From: Streptomyces fungicidicus
GTDB taxonomy: Bacteria > Actinomycetota > Actinomycetes > Streptomycetales > Streptomycetaceae
Assembly (NCBI RefSeq): GCF_003665435.1
Contig: NZ_CP023407.1
Span: forward strand, 4,216,001-4,280,000
DNA: 64,000 nucleotides
Reading direction: 5' to 3'
In this document: positions 17,336-25,376 of the stretch, in pieces
How the letters are laid out: each line of letters opens with the position of its first letter
How positions within the stretch are numbered: the first letter of the stretch is position 1
The notes under the pieces: model-generated
Told to the model about the DNA's origin: nothing
Database searches by the model: none
What the model saw: the letters and a program-made list of their open reading frames with translations, nothing else
Program-made: the position numbers and the translations under genes

Positions 17336-18541
17336 ATGACCGTGTGGGACGACCTCGTCGGGCAGGAGCGGGTGAGCGAGCAGCTCGGAGCCGCGGCCCG
17401 CGACGCCGACGCGCTCGTCACCGCCGCGGCGGCCGACGCCCCTCCCCCCGAGGCGTCGAGGATGACGCACGCCTGGCTGTTCACGGGCCCGCCCGGCGCG
17501 GGACGCAACCAGGCGGCGCGTGCCTTCGCCGCCGCGCTCCAGTGCGTCAGCCCCGACCGGGCCCTCGGCGGAGCCCCCGGCTGCGGCTTCTGCGACGGCT
17601 GCCACACGGCGCTGATCGGCACCCACGCGGATGTCAGCGCGGTCGCCGCCGTCGGCTCGGAGATCCTGGTCAAGGACATGCGCGACACCGTCCGCAAGTC
17701 CTTCACCGCTCCGGCGAACGGCCGCTGGCAGGTGATCCTCGTCGAGGACGCCGAGCGGCTGAACGAGAAGTCCGCCAACGCCGTCCTCAAGGCGGTGGAG
17801 GAGCCGGCCCCCCGCACCGTCTGGCTGCTCTGCGCCCCCTCCATCGAGGACGTGCTGCCGACGATCCGCTCCCGCTGCCGCCACCTCAACCTGAGTACGC
17901 CCTCGGTGGCCGCCGTCGCCGACATGCTGGTGCGGCGCGAGGGCATCGAGCCGGACGTGGCCGCCGCCGTCGCCCGCGCCACGCAGGGCCACGTCGACCG
18001 CGCCCGCCGTCTGGCCACCGACCCCGCCGCCCGCGCCCGGCGCGCCTCGGTGCTGAAGCTGCCCCTGCGGGTCGAGGACGTCGGCGGAGCGCTCAAGGCC
18101 GCCCAGGAACTCGTCGACGCCGCAGCCGAGGACGCCAAGCAGCTCGCCGAGGAGATGGACGCCAAGGAGACGGAAGAGCTGAAGGCGGCGCTCGGAGCCG
18201 CCCAGGGCGGACGCATGCCGCGCGGCACGGCAGGCGTGATCAAGGACCTGGAGGCCGATCAGAAGCGCCGCCGCACGCGCACCCAGCGCGACAGCCTCGA
18301 CGTCGCCCTGAGCGACCTGACCAGCTTCTACCGCGACGTCCTCGCCCTCCAGCTGGGCTCCCGCGTCGCCATCGCCAACGAGGAGGCCCAGGACGCGCTG
18401 GAGCGCCTGGCCCGGGCCGGCTCCCCGGAGTCCACACTCCGCCGTATCGAGGCGATCGCAGCGTGCGGCGAGGCACTGGACCGCAATGTGGCTCCGCTGC
18501 TCGCGGTGGAGGCGATGACGATGGCCCTCAGAGCGGGCTGA
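17336..18541 (+). CDS. holB: DNA polymerase III subunit delta'
   Basis: Clamp-loader subunit of 401 residues. The AAA+ fold begins WDDLVGQERV; the P-loop is degenerate (GPPGAGRN, with Arg in place of the usual Lys), as expected for delta', which does not hydrolyse ATP. A zinc module with cysteines follows (LQCVSP, GCGFCDGCH), and the SRC-like motif is in TIRSRCRHL. The C-terminal collar domain spans about 210-401. The ATG at 17336 has GAAGGGGCGGG upstream. It sits after tmk as in many bacteria; both feed DNA replication. Confidence 0.95.
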   Translation: MTVWDDLVGQERVSEQLGAAARDADALVTAAAADAPPPEASRMTHAWLFTGPPGAGRNQAARAFAAALQCVSPDRALGGAPGCGFCDGCHTALIGTHADVSAVAAVGSEILVKDMRDTVRKSFTAPANGRWQVILVEDAERLNEKSANAVLKAVEEPAPRTVWLLCAPSIEDVLPTIRSRCRHLNLSTPSVAAVADMLVRREGIEPDVAAAVARATQGHVDRARRLATDPAARARRASVLKLPLRVEDVGGALKAAQELVDAAAEDAKQLAEEMDAKETEELKAALGAAQGGRMPRGTAGVIKDLEADQKRRRTRTQRDSLDVALSDLTSFYRDVLALQLGSRVAIANEEAQDALERLARAGSPESTLRRIEAIAACGEALDRNVAPLLAVEAMTMALRAG

Positions 18542-18633
18542 CCGCGGGCGGCCGCTCGGCGGCGTGACCGGTGATCCCGTAACTCGTACGGGGCACGGCG
18601 TGTGCACAGAGCACTCGTGCCGTCGCTCACGGT

Positions 18634-18639
18634 TACGCT
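18634..18639 (+). promoter_or_regulatory. -10 box of leaderless aminopeptidase transcript
   Basis: TACGCT lies 6 bp before the ATG at 18646. Confidence 0.6.
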
Positions 18640-18645
18640 CGCAGG

Positions 18646-20226
18646 ATGCACACAAGGCGCACCCCCCGCAGGGCCCGTACCGCAGCCGGTCTGCTCGCCG
18701 CCGCGCTGCTGATCGCGGGCTGCTCCTCCGGGGGCACGGAGACCACGGCCAGCTCGTCGGCGCAGGAGGCGGCGGCCCTCGCCCCGCTGCCCGGCCCCAC
18801 CCCCGCGGCGCTCGCGCCGTACTACGGACAGAAACCGGCCTGGCGCGACTGCGGCGCCCCCGGTTTCCAGTGCGCCACGCTGAAGGCCCCGCGCGACTAC
18901 GCCGCACCGTCCGCCGGTGACGTCCGGCTCGCCGTCGCCCGCAAGAAGGCCACGGGCCCGGGCAAACGGCTGGGATCGCTGCTGGTGAACCCGGGCGGCC
19001 CCGGCGGCTCGGCGATCGCCTACCTCCAGGGGTACGCCGGCATCGGCTACCCGGCCGGAGTGCGCGCCCGGTACGACATGGTGGCCGTCGACCCGCGGGG
19101 CGTCGCCCGCAGCGAGCCCGTCGAGTGCCTGGACGGGCGTGAGATGGACGCGTACACGCGGACGGACGTCACACCGGACGACACGAAGGAGACCAACACC
19201 CTGGTCACGGCGTACCGGAGGTTCGCCGAGGGGTGCGGGGCGGACGCGCCGGAGCTGCTGCGCCATGTGTCGACCGTCGAGGCGGCCCGGGACTTGGACA
19301 TCGTGCGGGCCGCGCTGGGCGACAAGAAGCTGAACTACGTCGGCGCCTCCTACGGCACCTTCCTCGGTGCGACCTACGCCGGCCTGTTCCCGCAGCGGGC
19401 GGGCCGGCTGGTCCTGGACGGCGCCATGGACCCCTCGCTGCCCGCGCGCCGGCTCAACCTGGAACAGACGGAGGGCTTCGACACGGCGTTCACCGCCTTC
19501 GCGAAGGACTGCGTCCGGCAGGGCGACTGCCCGCTCGGCGGCCGGGGCACCGCTCCCGGGCAGGTCGGCAAGAACCTCAAGGCGTTCTTCGAGCGGCTCG
19601 ACGCCCGGCCGATCCCCACCGGGGACGCCGACGGCCGCCGGCTCACCGAGTCCCTGGCGACGATGGGCGTCATCGCCGCGATGTACGACGAGGGCGCCTG
19701 GGAGCAGCTGCGCGAGGCGCTGACGGCGGCGATGAAGGACAAGGACGGCGCGGGACTCCTCGTCCTCTCGGACAGCTACTACGAGCGTGACGCGAAGGGC
19801 GAGTACAGCAATCTGATGTTCGCCAACGCCGCCGTGAACTGCCTGGACCTCCCGCCCGCCTTCGACTCCCCGGACGAGGTGCGTCGCGCCCTCCCCGACT
19901 TCGAGAAGGCGTCCCCGGTCTTCGGCGAGGGCCTCGCCTGGGCCTCGCTGAACTGCGCGTACTGGCCGGTGCGCGCCACCGGGGAGGCGCAGCGCATCGA
20001 GGCGAGGGGCGCGGCCCCGATCGTCGTCGTCGGCACCACCCGGGACCCGGCGACCCCGTACCGCTGGGCCGAGGCCCTGGCCGGCCAGCTCGACTCGGCC
20101 CGCCTCCTCACCTACGAGGGCGACGGCCACACGGCCTACGGCCGGGGCAGCGCCTGCATCGACTCCGCGATCAACACCTACCTGCTCGAAGGCACCCCGC
20201 CCACGGACGGAAAGCGCTGCTCATAA
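18646..20226 (+). CDS. Secreted alpha/beta-hydrolase lipoprotein, tripeptidyl-aminopeptidase-like
   Basis: Exported serine peptidase of 526 residues in the Streptomyces tripeptidyl aminopeptidase/SlpD-SlpE group. The signal peptide ends in the lipobox LIAGC (Cys26), so it is membrane-anchored outside the cell. The oxyanion region is VNPGGPGGSA, the nucleophile elbow is GASYGTFLG with Ser235, and the C-terminal TAP-like domain supplies Asp467 (TTRDPATP) and His495 (GDGHTAYG), completing a triad. Cysteines flanking these motifs may form disulfides. Likely substrates are short peptides; that is family knowledge. A strong hairpin follows the stop. Confidence 0.92.
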   Translation: MHTRRTPRRARTAAGLLAAALLIAGCSSGGTETTASSSAQEAAALAPLPGPTPAALAPYYGQKPAWRDCGAPGFQCATLKAPRDYAAPSAGDVRLAVARKKATGPGKRLGSLLVNPGGPGGSAIAYLQGYAGIGYPAGVRARYDMVAVDPRGVARSEPVECLDGREMDAYTRTDVTPDDTKETNTLVTAYRRFAEGCGADAPELLRHVSTVEAARDLDIVRAALGDKKLNYVGASYGTFLGATYAGLFPQRAGRLVLDGAMDPSLPARRLNLEQTEGFDTAFTAFAKDCVRQGDCPLGGRGTAPGQVGKNLKAFFERLDARPIPTGDADGRRLTESLATMGVIAAMYDEGAWEQLREALTAAMKDKDGAGLLVLSDSYYERDAKGEYSNLMFANAAVNCLDLPPAFDSPDEVRRALPDFEKASPVFGEGLAWASLNCAYWPVRATGEAQRIEARGAAPIVVVGTTRDPATPYRWAEALAGQLDSARLLTYEGDGHTAYGRGSACIDSAINTYLLEGTPPTDGKRCS

Positions 20227-20235
20227 CCGACCCGC

Positions 20236-20272
20236 GCCCCCGGAGGCCCCGGCCCCGGCCCGCCTCCGGGGC
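20236..20272 (+). terminator. Terminator after the aminopeptidase gene
   Basis: GCCCCCGGAGGC can pair with GCCTCCGGGGC (one extra C) around a 14-base C/G-rich loop, 10 bases after the stop codon. Confidence 0.75.
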
Positions 20273-20299
20273 CGGTACGAAGCACCCTCGGAAACTGTG

Positions 20300-20305
20300 T
20301 AGACT
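20300..20305 (+). promoter_or_regulatory. Putative -10 for tRNA-Thr
   Basis: TAGACT lies 37 bp before the tRNA. The matching -35 region is not convincing. A small dyad GCACC/GGTGC lies between them at 20323-20335. Confidence 0.4.
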
Positions 20306-20342
20306 TACCGACGTTGCTGATCGCACCATAGGTGCGCGGCGC

Positions 20343-20416
20343 GCCGCCTTAGCTCAGATGGCCAGAGCAACGCACTCGTAATGCGTAGGTCTCGGGTTCG
20401 AATCCCGAAGGCGGCT
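20343..20416 (+). tRNA. tRNA-Thr (anticodon CGT)
   Basis: A full cloverleaf can be drawn. The acceptor GCCGCCT pairs with AGGCGGC, and discriminator T is at 20416. The anticodon stem ACGCA/TGCGT closes the loop CTCGTAA with anticodon CGT, which reads ACG. The T arm is CTCGGGTTCGAATCCCGAA-like with the usual TTCGAAT loop. The CCA end is not encoded. A terminator follows 10 bases later. Confidence 0.96.
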
Positions 20417-20426
20417 CTCTGAAAAG

Positions 20427-20455
20427 GGTCCAGCTCTGTTCTTTTGAGCTGGACC
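20427..20455 (+). terminator. Terminator of tRNA-Thr
   Basis: GGTCCAGCTC pairs perfectly with GAGCTGGACC around a nine-base loop, extended by flanking A/T pairs and followed by TCTTTCG. Confidence 0.9.
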
Positions 20456-20556
20456 TCTTTCGTTCAGCGGTTGCGGCGGCGGCGCTGAGCGCGAGCCGCG
20501 TACAGTCCCCCTTGGTCTCACTTCAGGGCTTGTCCGGCCTGGCTCCACCGAGGCGA

Positions 20557-20802
20557 TCACATGTGTTTGGCCTTCTGCCCTGCCCTTCTGGTGGTCCAGG
20601 ACTGGCAGCCCCACCGAGTAAGGCCGCCCACGGCGACGGACGCGAGGATCGCGCCCCAGTCGATGACGTGGGGCAGTCCGGGGAAGAAGGCGAAGAAGGC
20701 CAGCGTCGCGACGAAGCCCACGAGAAACCCGACGTATCCGGCCCGACGCCGCCGCGTCTCCAGCCCTTGACCCGCATGCGGGTCCTTCTGCTGCTCGATC
20801 AT
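20557..20802 (-). CDS. Small two-helix membrane protein, unknown
   Basis: An 81-residue protein with a hydrophilic, Lys/Gln-rich N-terminus (MIEQQKDPHAGQG), two hydrophobic segments (about 22-42 and 46-62) and a basic C-terminus. It starts 7 bases after the stop of the upstream secreted-protein gene, without a clear ribosome site, so translation is probably coupled. I do not recognise the family. It is one of two genes that sit next to tRNA-Thr and have lower GC than their surroundings. Confidence 0.6.
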   Translation of the reverse strand: MIEQQKDPHAGQGLETRRRRAGYVGFLVGFVATLAFFAFFPGLPHVIDWGAILASVAVGGLTRWGCQSWTTRRAGQKAKHM

Positions 20803-20809
20803 GAACGAA

Positions 20810-21268
20810 TCACTTCGTGACGTGGTGGCACTGACTCACACGCCGCACCCCGTTGACATGGAGGTGAGCGCACGCCTTGCCATAACGAGGCAGGGTCTGC
20901 GGAGAATTGCTCCGCATCGGGTCGATCTTGCACTCGCTGTGCGTCCTGCCGCGTGATGTGCGGTAGGCCCGGTTGCTGGTGTCGGCGTACGTGAAGTCGA
21001 TGCGCCAGTTGCAGAAACCGCTGCTCATCGCTGCCACGAACGCACAGTCGACTCCGGCGTTCTGGTACGTGATCTTCCTTCCGCTCCCTCTGATGATGTG
21101 GGTGAACATACAGCCCGTCGGGACCTTCATCGTCATACCTCCCACGCTGTACTCGAAGGTGCGCACGGGAGTTGACCCGATCGCGCCGGCCTGCGCAGTG
21201 GGCGGCGTAGCGAGGACGAGTAGTCCCGCGGCGGTCAGTGCCGTGGTGAAGCGCGCTGCGTACTGCAT
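20810..21268 (-). CDS. Secreted six-cysteine protein, unknown
   Basis: A 152-residue exported protein. The signal peptide MQYAARFTTALTAAGLLVLA ends near PTAQAGA. The mature part is about 120 residues with exactly six cysteines (GCMFT, DCAFV, FCNWR, ECKID, ACAHL, QCHHV), enough for three disulfides, and a basic, His-rich end. I start at the ATG at 21268; a TTG two codons upstream at 21274 has a better spaced AGGGGG ribosome site. No domain is recognised. Codon use is less GC-biased at third positions than in neighbours, hinting at transfer next to the tRNA. Confidence 0.7.
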   Translation of the reverse strand: MQYAARFTTALTAAGLLVLATPPTAQAGAIGSTPVRTFEYSVGGMTMKVPTGCMFTHIIRGSGRKITYQNAGVDCAFVAAMSSGFCNWRIDFTYADTSNRAYRTSRGRTHSECKIDPMRSNSPQTLPRYGKACAHLHVNGVRRVSQCHHVTK

Positions 21269-21583
21269 GACCAAGGCAGTCCCCCTTGTGGTGATCTCCT
21301 GACGAGTACCTGGGACAACCACGTGCCGTAGTGATCAGTTACAGGAATCTCCGCGATTCACCGTCATGTGTGATCAGAGAAAGCCCGGCTGACCAGGAGA
21401 AACGTTCATTATGGCTGCGCCGCGGCACACACATGCCTACCAACCTCACGAAGCAGGTTGTCCAGAACCCGATCCTGGGGCGCGGCCCGTGTCGCCCTAC
21501 GTTCACCAAATCGGGGGTTCGGGCGCAACCAGATGTGATCCAGAGTTGGTTGAGTGAGTCCCGAGTCCTGAGGAGCAGCGTTC
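21269..21583. other. Intergenic region, divergent promoters
   Basis: No credible gene. It separates the two small minus-strand genes from the ricin-lectin gene. Composition is AT-richer than flanks between 21330 and 21420. Two TGATCAG sequences lie at about 21333 and 21372. I could not find a copy of the tRNA 3' end here that would mark an attachment site. Confidence 0.5.
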
Positions 21584-22783
21584 ATGCCACGTCAGCACGA
21601 GCCTTCGGCCGGTGAGCCGACGCCCTCCGTGGCGGTCCGCCGTGCCGTCTCCGTGCCCTCGCCGGGCGCGGACCCCGGTGAGGGGCTGAAGCCGGGTACC
21701 GCCGAGCCGGACGTCGCCGTGCGGGTGGCGGCGTTGCCCGAGCCTGCCGCCGTCGCGGCACCGGAAGCCGAGGCCGAGGCCGAGGCCCGGGCCGACGGGG
21801 CGGAAGCCGGGGCGGCGGTCGCGGTGGGGGAGGCCACCGCGAGCGCCAGTACGGCTGCGGGTGCCGACGGGGAGGGGGCTGCGCCAGGGCGGCTGCGGGG
21901 GCCCATGGTGGCCGCCGCCGCGCTCGTGGGGGCGGTGCTGATCTGCGTGCCGCTGCTGGTACTCGGGATGGACCGTGAGGAGGAGCGGACCGTCGGGACG
22001 GCTCCCGTCGGCGGGACGACGCTCGACCCCGGTACGTCCGAGGATCTCCCGGCCGCCGACTACCGGGCGGCGGCCCCGTCCCCCTCGGCGTCGCCGAGCG
22101 GAACGGGGGACGCGTCCGGCTCCCCGGCCGCCGTCAAGCCCAAGTCCAAGCCGGAGCGCGCCGGTTCGGGCGAGGCGGTCGCCGAGGTGAAGGCCCCGCC
22201 GACGCCCGGCACCGCGAAGAAGGCCGACGGCGAGGAGCGGAAGCCGAAGGCGGCGAAGTCCCCCGCGATCACCCCGCGGCAACTGGCCAACGCCCTCTCC
22301 ACCAGGGTCAACGCGCAGCTGAGGAACGTCGCGACCGGCAAGTGCGCCGACCTGCCCTACTTCGACAAAGGCTCGGTCGACGGGCCGGTGAGCCAGTACA
22401 ACTGCCGGCCCACCACCGGGGACAACCAGCTCTGGGACCTGGAGGTGACCGACGCGGACGGCGGGCCCCAGGGCGCGAGCCTGTTCGTCGTCCGGAACCG
22501 CAAGGACGGGCTGTGCATGGACCTGCCCAACTACGGCGGCGTGGCCCCCGGTACCAAGGTCACGGAGTACCACTGCGCCCGGTCCAGGGCGGACAACCAG
22601 CTGTGGTGGCTGGACCCGAAGTCCGGCGGTCACTGGATCCGCAACGTCGCGAGCGGCCTGTGCATGAGCGTGGTCGGCGGCGGCTCCGCCGGGAACGACG
22701 CCAGGCTTCAGGTGGTCCGATGCGGCGACTCGGGCGGCAGCGCGCTGCGCTGGTCCGTGGTCTCCGTCGTCAAGCCCTCCTGA
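21584..22783 (+). CDS. Membrane protein with extracellular ricin-type beta-trefoil lectin domain
   Basis: A 399-residue type II-like protein. An N-terminal cytoplasmic region of about 105 residues is Ala/Glu/Val-rich, one transmembrane helix follows (about 108-130, VAAAALVGAVLICVPLLVLG), then a Ser/Pro/Lys-rich linker, then a ricin B-like domain (about 245-399). The trefoil repeats show DNQLWDL, DNQLWWL and ALRWSV as Q-x-W-type motifs, with paired cysteines per repeat (GKCADL/YNCRPT, GLCMDL/YHCARS, GLCMSV/VRCGDS). It should bind sugars at the cell surface, but has no catalytic partner domain. The ATG at 21584 has GAGGAG upstream. Confidence 0.88.
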   Translation: MPRQHEPSAGEPTPSVAVRRAVSVPSPGADPGEGLKPGTAEPDVAVRVAALPEPAAVAAPEAEAEAEARADGAEAGAAVAVGEATASASTAAGADGEGAAPGRLRGPMVAAAALVGAVLICVPLLVLGMDREEERTVGTAPVGGTTLDPGTSEDLPAADYRAAAPSPSASPSGTGDASGSPAAVKPKSKPERAGSGEAVAEVKAPPTPGTAKKADGEERKPKAAKSPAITPRQLANALSTRVNAQLRNVATGKCADLPYFDKGSVDGPVSQYNCRPTTGDNQLWDLEVTDADGGPQGASLFVVRNRKDGLCMDLPNYGGVAPGTKVTEYHCARSRADNQLWWLDPKSGGHWIRNVASGLCMSVVGGGSAGNDARLQVVRCGDSGGSALRWSVVSVVKPS

Positions 22784-22808
22784 ACCGCGCGGCCTCCCCG
22801 GCCGTCGC

Positions 22809-24500
22809 TCACTTGGCGTCCGCGTAGCACTCCACCACCGCCGTGGTGAACGGGAACCGCACCGGTGTCTCGCCGAACGTCAGCCGGCCGGCCAGCTCCG
22901 CGGCCTCCCGGATCGCCGCCACCACCGTCTCAGCCTCCTCCTCGGGACAGTGCACGATCACCTCGTCGTGCTGGAAGAAGACCAGCTCGGCCGCCATGCC
23001 CGCCAGGGTCCGGCGCAGCGCGGCGAGCAGCAGCAGGGCCCAGTCGGCGGCGCTGCCCTGGACGACGAAGTTGCGGGCGAAGCGGCCGCGGGCGCGGGCG
23101 TCGGTCGAGGCGTAGCCCGGTACCCAGGCGTGGTCGCCGTCGGGGGTCCCCTCGTCGGCGACCGGGATGCCCGCCTCCTCCGCCGCGTCGTCGCCCGTAC
23201 GGGCGGCCGGCGGGCAGGTGCGGCCCAGCCAGGTCCGTACGAGCCGGCCCTCCTCGCCCGCGCGGGCGGCGTCGTCGACGTAGGCCACCGCCCTGGGGAA
23301 GCGGCGTCTGAGCGCGGCGAGGTTCTTCAGGCCGTCGCCGGAGGTCTGGCCGTAGACCGCGCCGAGGACGGCGAGCTTGGCCTGGGCGCGGTCGCCGGAG
23401 AACGCCCGGTCGGACACCGACTGGTACAGGTCGCTCTCCCGGCCGGCCACCTCCATCAGCCCGGGGTCCCGGGAGATCGCCGCGAGCACCCGGGGCTCCA
23501 TCTGGTCGGCGTCGGCCACGACGAGCCGCCAGCCCGGATCGGCGACGGCGGCGCGGCGGATCACCTTGGGGATCTGCAGGGCGCCCCCGCCGTTGGTCAC
23601 CCAGCGGCCGGTCACGGTGCCGCCCGCGAGGAACTCGGGCCGGAACCGGCCGTCGCGCACCCAGTCCTGCAGCCAGGACCAGCCGTGGGCGACCCAGATC
23701 CGGTACAGCTTCTTGTACTCGATCAGCGGCGCGACGGCCGGATGGTCGACGGACTCGAGCTCCCAGCGGCGGGTCGAGGCCACCTTGACGCCTGCCTGCG
23801 CGAAGGCCTTGACCACGTCGGCCGGCAGATCGGGCCGGACCCGGCGGCCGAAGGCCGCGGACACCTCGTCGGCGAGCTCGGCCAGCCGGCGCGGCTCGCC
23901 ACCGCCCGCGTACCGCTCGCCGAGCAGGTCGTGGAGCACCGCGCGGTGGACGTCCGCACGCCAGGGCAGCCCGGTGCGGTTCATCTCGGCGGCCACCAGC
24001 ATGCCCGCCGACTCGGCGGCCGTCAGCAGCCGTATCCGGTCCGGGTGCGCGGTCGCGTCGGTGCGCCGCTGCTGCTCGGCGTAGACCGCGAGGAGGTCCG
24101 GCAGCGGCAGCGGGGTGCCCCGGGGTTCGAAGAGGGGCGACTGGGCGCCCGGTTCGGCGTGCCGCTGCGGCGGATCGGGCGGTACGGGGCCGCCGCGCAG
24201 TCGGGCCAGCGCGGCCGCGGCCGCACGGGGCTCCCCGTACCGCCCCTCGTGGCCGAGGAGCAGCGTCTCGGCGGTCTCGACGTCGTACGCCCGCTCCACT
24301 CGCACCCCCGTGGCGAGCAGGCGCGGGTAGACCTCGGCGGTGGACCGCCACACCCACCGCGTGACACCGGGACGGCTCCGCACGGCCTCGGCGAGGTCCG
24401 CCTCCCGCCGCACCGGAGCGGCGGGCAGCCCGTCCGGGCCGAGGGGAGCGACGTCCACGCCGCCTTCCTCGGCCGGAGCGAGTGCCCACCGGTCGGCCAT
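22809..24500 (-). CDS. Family A DNA polymerase (PolA-like) with degenerate exonuclease region
   Basis: A 563-residue PolI-like polymerase, usually named bifunctional 3'-5' exonuclease/DNA polymerase. Motif A is VADADQMEPRVL (catalytic Asp330, steric-gate-type Glu335), motif B has Arg371, Lys375 and Tyr383 in DRAQAKLAVLGAVYGQ, and motif C is FFQHDEVIV with Asp512/Glu513, so polymerase activity looks intact. The N-terminal region lacks a visible DxE exonuclease motif and there is no 5' nuclease domain. Position 379 is Leu where E. coli PolI has Phe762. It is therefore an accessory polymerase, with repair or translesion roles possible but not shown. Probably leaderless. Confidence 0.9.
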   Translation of the reverse strand: MADRWALAPAEEGGVDVAPLGPDGLPAAPVRREADLAEAVRSRPGVTRWVWRSTAEVYPRLLATGVRVERAYDVETAETLLLGHEGRYGEPRAAAAALARLRGGPVPPDPPQRHAEPGAQSPLFEPRGTPLPLPDLLAVYAEQQRRTDATAHPDRIRLLTAAESAGMLVAAEMNRTGLPWRADVHRAVLHDLLGERYAGGGEPRRLAELADEVSAAFGRRVRPDLPADVVKAFAQAGVKVASTRRWELESVDHPAVAPLIEYKKLYRIWVAHGWSWLQDWVRDGRFRPEFLAGGTVTGRWVTNGGGALQIPKVIRRAAVADPGWRLVVADADQMEPRVLAAISRDPGLMEVAGRESDLYQSVSDRAFSGDRAQAKLAVLGAVYGQTSGDGLKNLAALRRRFPRAVAYVDDAARAGEEGRLVRTWLGRTCPPAARTGDDAAEEAGIPVADEGTPDGDHAWVPGYASTDARARGRFARNFVVQGSAADWALLLLAALRRTLAGMAAELVFFQHDEVIVHCPEEEAETVVAAIREAAELAGRLTFGETPVRFPFTTAVVECYADAK

Positions 24501-24506
24501 GCCGTG

Positions 24507-24512
24507 AGTGTG
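24507..24512 (-). promoter_or_regulatory. -10 box of leaderless PolA-like transcript
   Basis: On the minus strand CACACT lies 6 bp before the ATG at 24500. Confidence 0.45.
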
Positions 24513-24540
24513 GCAGGGGGGTCTGACAACGCCCCCCGGG

Positions 24541-25290
24541 TCAGGCGTCCGGCGCGGACTCGTCCTCCGTACGGGTCTCGACGTACTGCGCCAGCATGTC
24601 GGCGACGTACCGCTCGGTGGCCGCCTTGGTGATGCCGAGGCCGCTGAGCAGGCCCTCGCCGTTCTCGTGCTCCAGCAGGGCGAGCAGGATGTGCTCGGTG
24701 CCGATGTAGTTGTGGCCGAGGCGCAGGGCCTCCCGGAAGGTGAGTTCCAGGACCTTCTTGGCGGCCGGACCGTACGGCACCAGCTCGGGGGCGTCCTCGA
24801 CGGCCGGCGGGAGCGCCGCGCGGGCGGCTTCCGCCACCGCCGGCACGGTGACGCCCTGCTCGGTGATCGCCTTGACCGCCAGGCCCTGCGGCTCGGCCAG
24901 CAGACCGAGGACCAGGTGCTCGGGCAGGCCCTCGGCGTTGTGCGCGGTCTGCGCCTCCTGGTGCGCGGCCATCACGGTGTTGCGCGCGCGGGGCGTGTAG
25001 CGGTTGAAGCCCTGGCTCGGGTCGAGGTCGTTGCCCTCCTTGGGCACGAAGCGCTTCTGGGCCGCCTGCCGGGTGACGCCCATGCTCCTGCCGATGTCGG
25101 TCCAGGAGGCGCCCGAACGACGTGCCTGGTCCACGAAGTGGCCGATCAGGTGGTCGGCCACGTCGCCGAGGTGCTCTCCGGCGAGCACCGCGTCCTGAAG
25201 CTGTTCGAGGGGCTCCTCGTGGACCTTCTTGATGGCCGCGATGAGGTCGTCGAGGCGGACGGATGACTTGATGGCGGGGTTCGTCGTCAT
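24541..25290 (-). CDS. HTH plus double Clp N-terminal domain protein, probable autoregulator
   Basis: A 249-residue cytoplasmic protein. Residues about 61-81 (SWTDIGRSMGVTRQAAQKRF) form a helix-turn-helix of sigma-region-4 type. Residues about 95-240 contain two Clp_N repeats (NTVMAAHQEA...PEHLVLGLL and KKVLELTFREAL...TEHILLALL), the adaptor and substrate-binding fold of ClpA/ClpC, without any AAA ATPase domain. It may link protein-quality status to transcription; this is inference. The ATG at 25290 follows directly on a palindrome containing the -10, so the mRNA should be leaderless and repressed through two TGTCAAC operators, perhaps by this protein itself. Confidence 0.85.
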   Translation of the reverse strand: MTTNPAIKSSVRLDDLIAAIKKVHEEPLEQLQDAVLAGEHLGDVADHLIGHFVDQARRSGASWTDIGRSMGVTRQAAQKRFVPKEGNDLDPSQGFNRYTPRARNTVMAAHQEAQTAHNAEGLPEHLVLGLLAEPQGLAVKAITEQGVTVPAVAEAARAALPPAVEDAPELVPYGPAAKKVLELTFREALRLGHNYIGTEHILLALLEHENGEGLLSGLGITKAATERYVADMLAQYVETRTEDESAPDA

Positions 25291-25291
25291 G

Positions 25292-25310
25292 TGTCAACCG
25301 TAGGTTGACA
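25292..25310 (-). promoter_or_regulatory. Operator 1 with -10 of the ClpN/HTH gene
   Basis: Perfect 8-3-8 palindrome TGTCAACC-GTA-GGTTGACA. On the minus strand it contains TACGGT (25297-25302), which is 6 bp before the ATG and 17 bp from the -35 in operator 2. Confidence 0.8.
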
Positions 25311-25319
25311 GTAAGGGGG

Positions 25320-25338
25320 TGTCAACCCGAAGTTGACA
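25320..25338 (-). promoter_or_regulatory. Operator 2 with -35 of the ClpN/HTH gene
   Basis: Palindrome TGTCAAC-CCGAA-GTTGACA, 19 bp like operator 1 and centred 28 bp from it. The consensus -35 TTGACA of the minus-strand promoter is its left half. Confidence 0.8.
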
Positions 25339-25364
25339 CTTGCGGGTGAATCCCCGGGACATGG

Positions 25365-25370
25365 CACGAT
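25365..25370 (+). promoter_or_regulatory. -10 box of leaderless DUF2786 gene
   Basis: CACGAT lies 6 bp before the GTG at 25377. The two TGTCAAC operators lie just upstream, so this divergent promoter may share their control. Confidence 0.5.
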
Positions 25371-25376
25371 CGGCCC

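Noticed and set aside
20354..20614. Minus-strand frame containing RLRDSNPRPTHYECVALAI
   Set aside because: This is the tRNA-Thr read in antisense, a frequent false protein in databases.
20343..21583. Possible integrated element with attachment sites at tRNA-Thr
   Set aside because: No integrase, no excisionase and no second copy of the tRNA 3' end could be found, so an integrated element is not claimed.
21331..21615. 94-codon plus-strand frame before the ricin-lectin gene
   Set aside because: Codon use is not Streptomyces-like, it overlaps the promoter region and no homologous pattern is visible.
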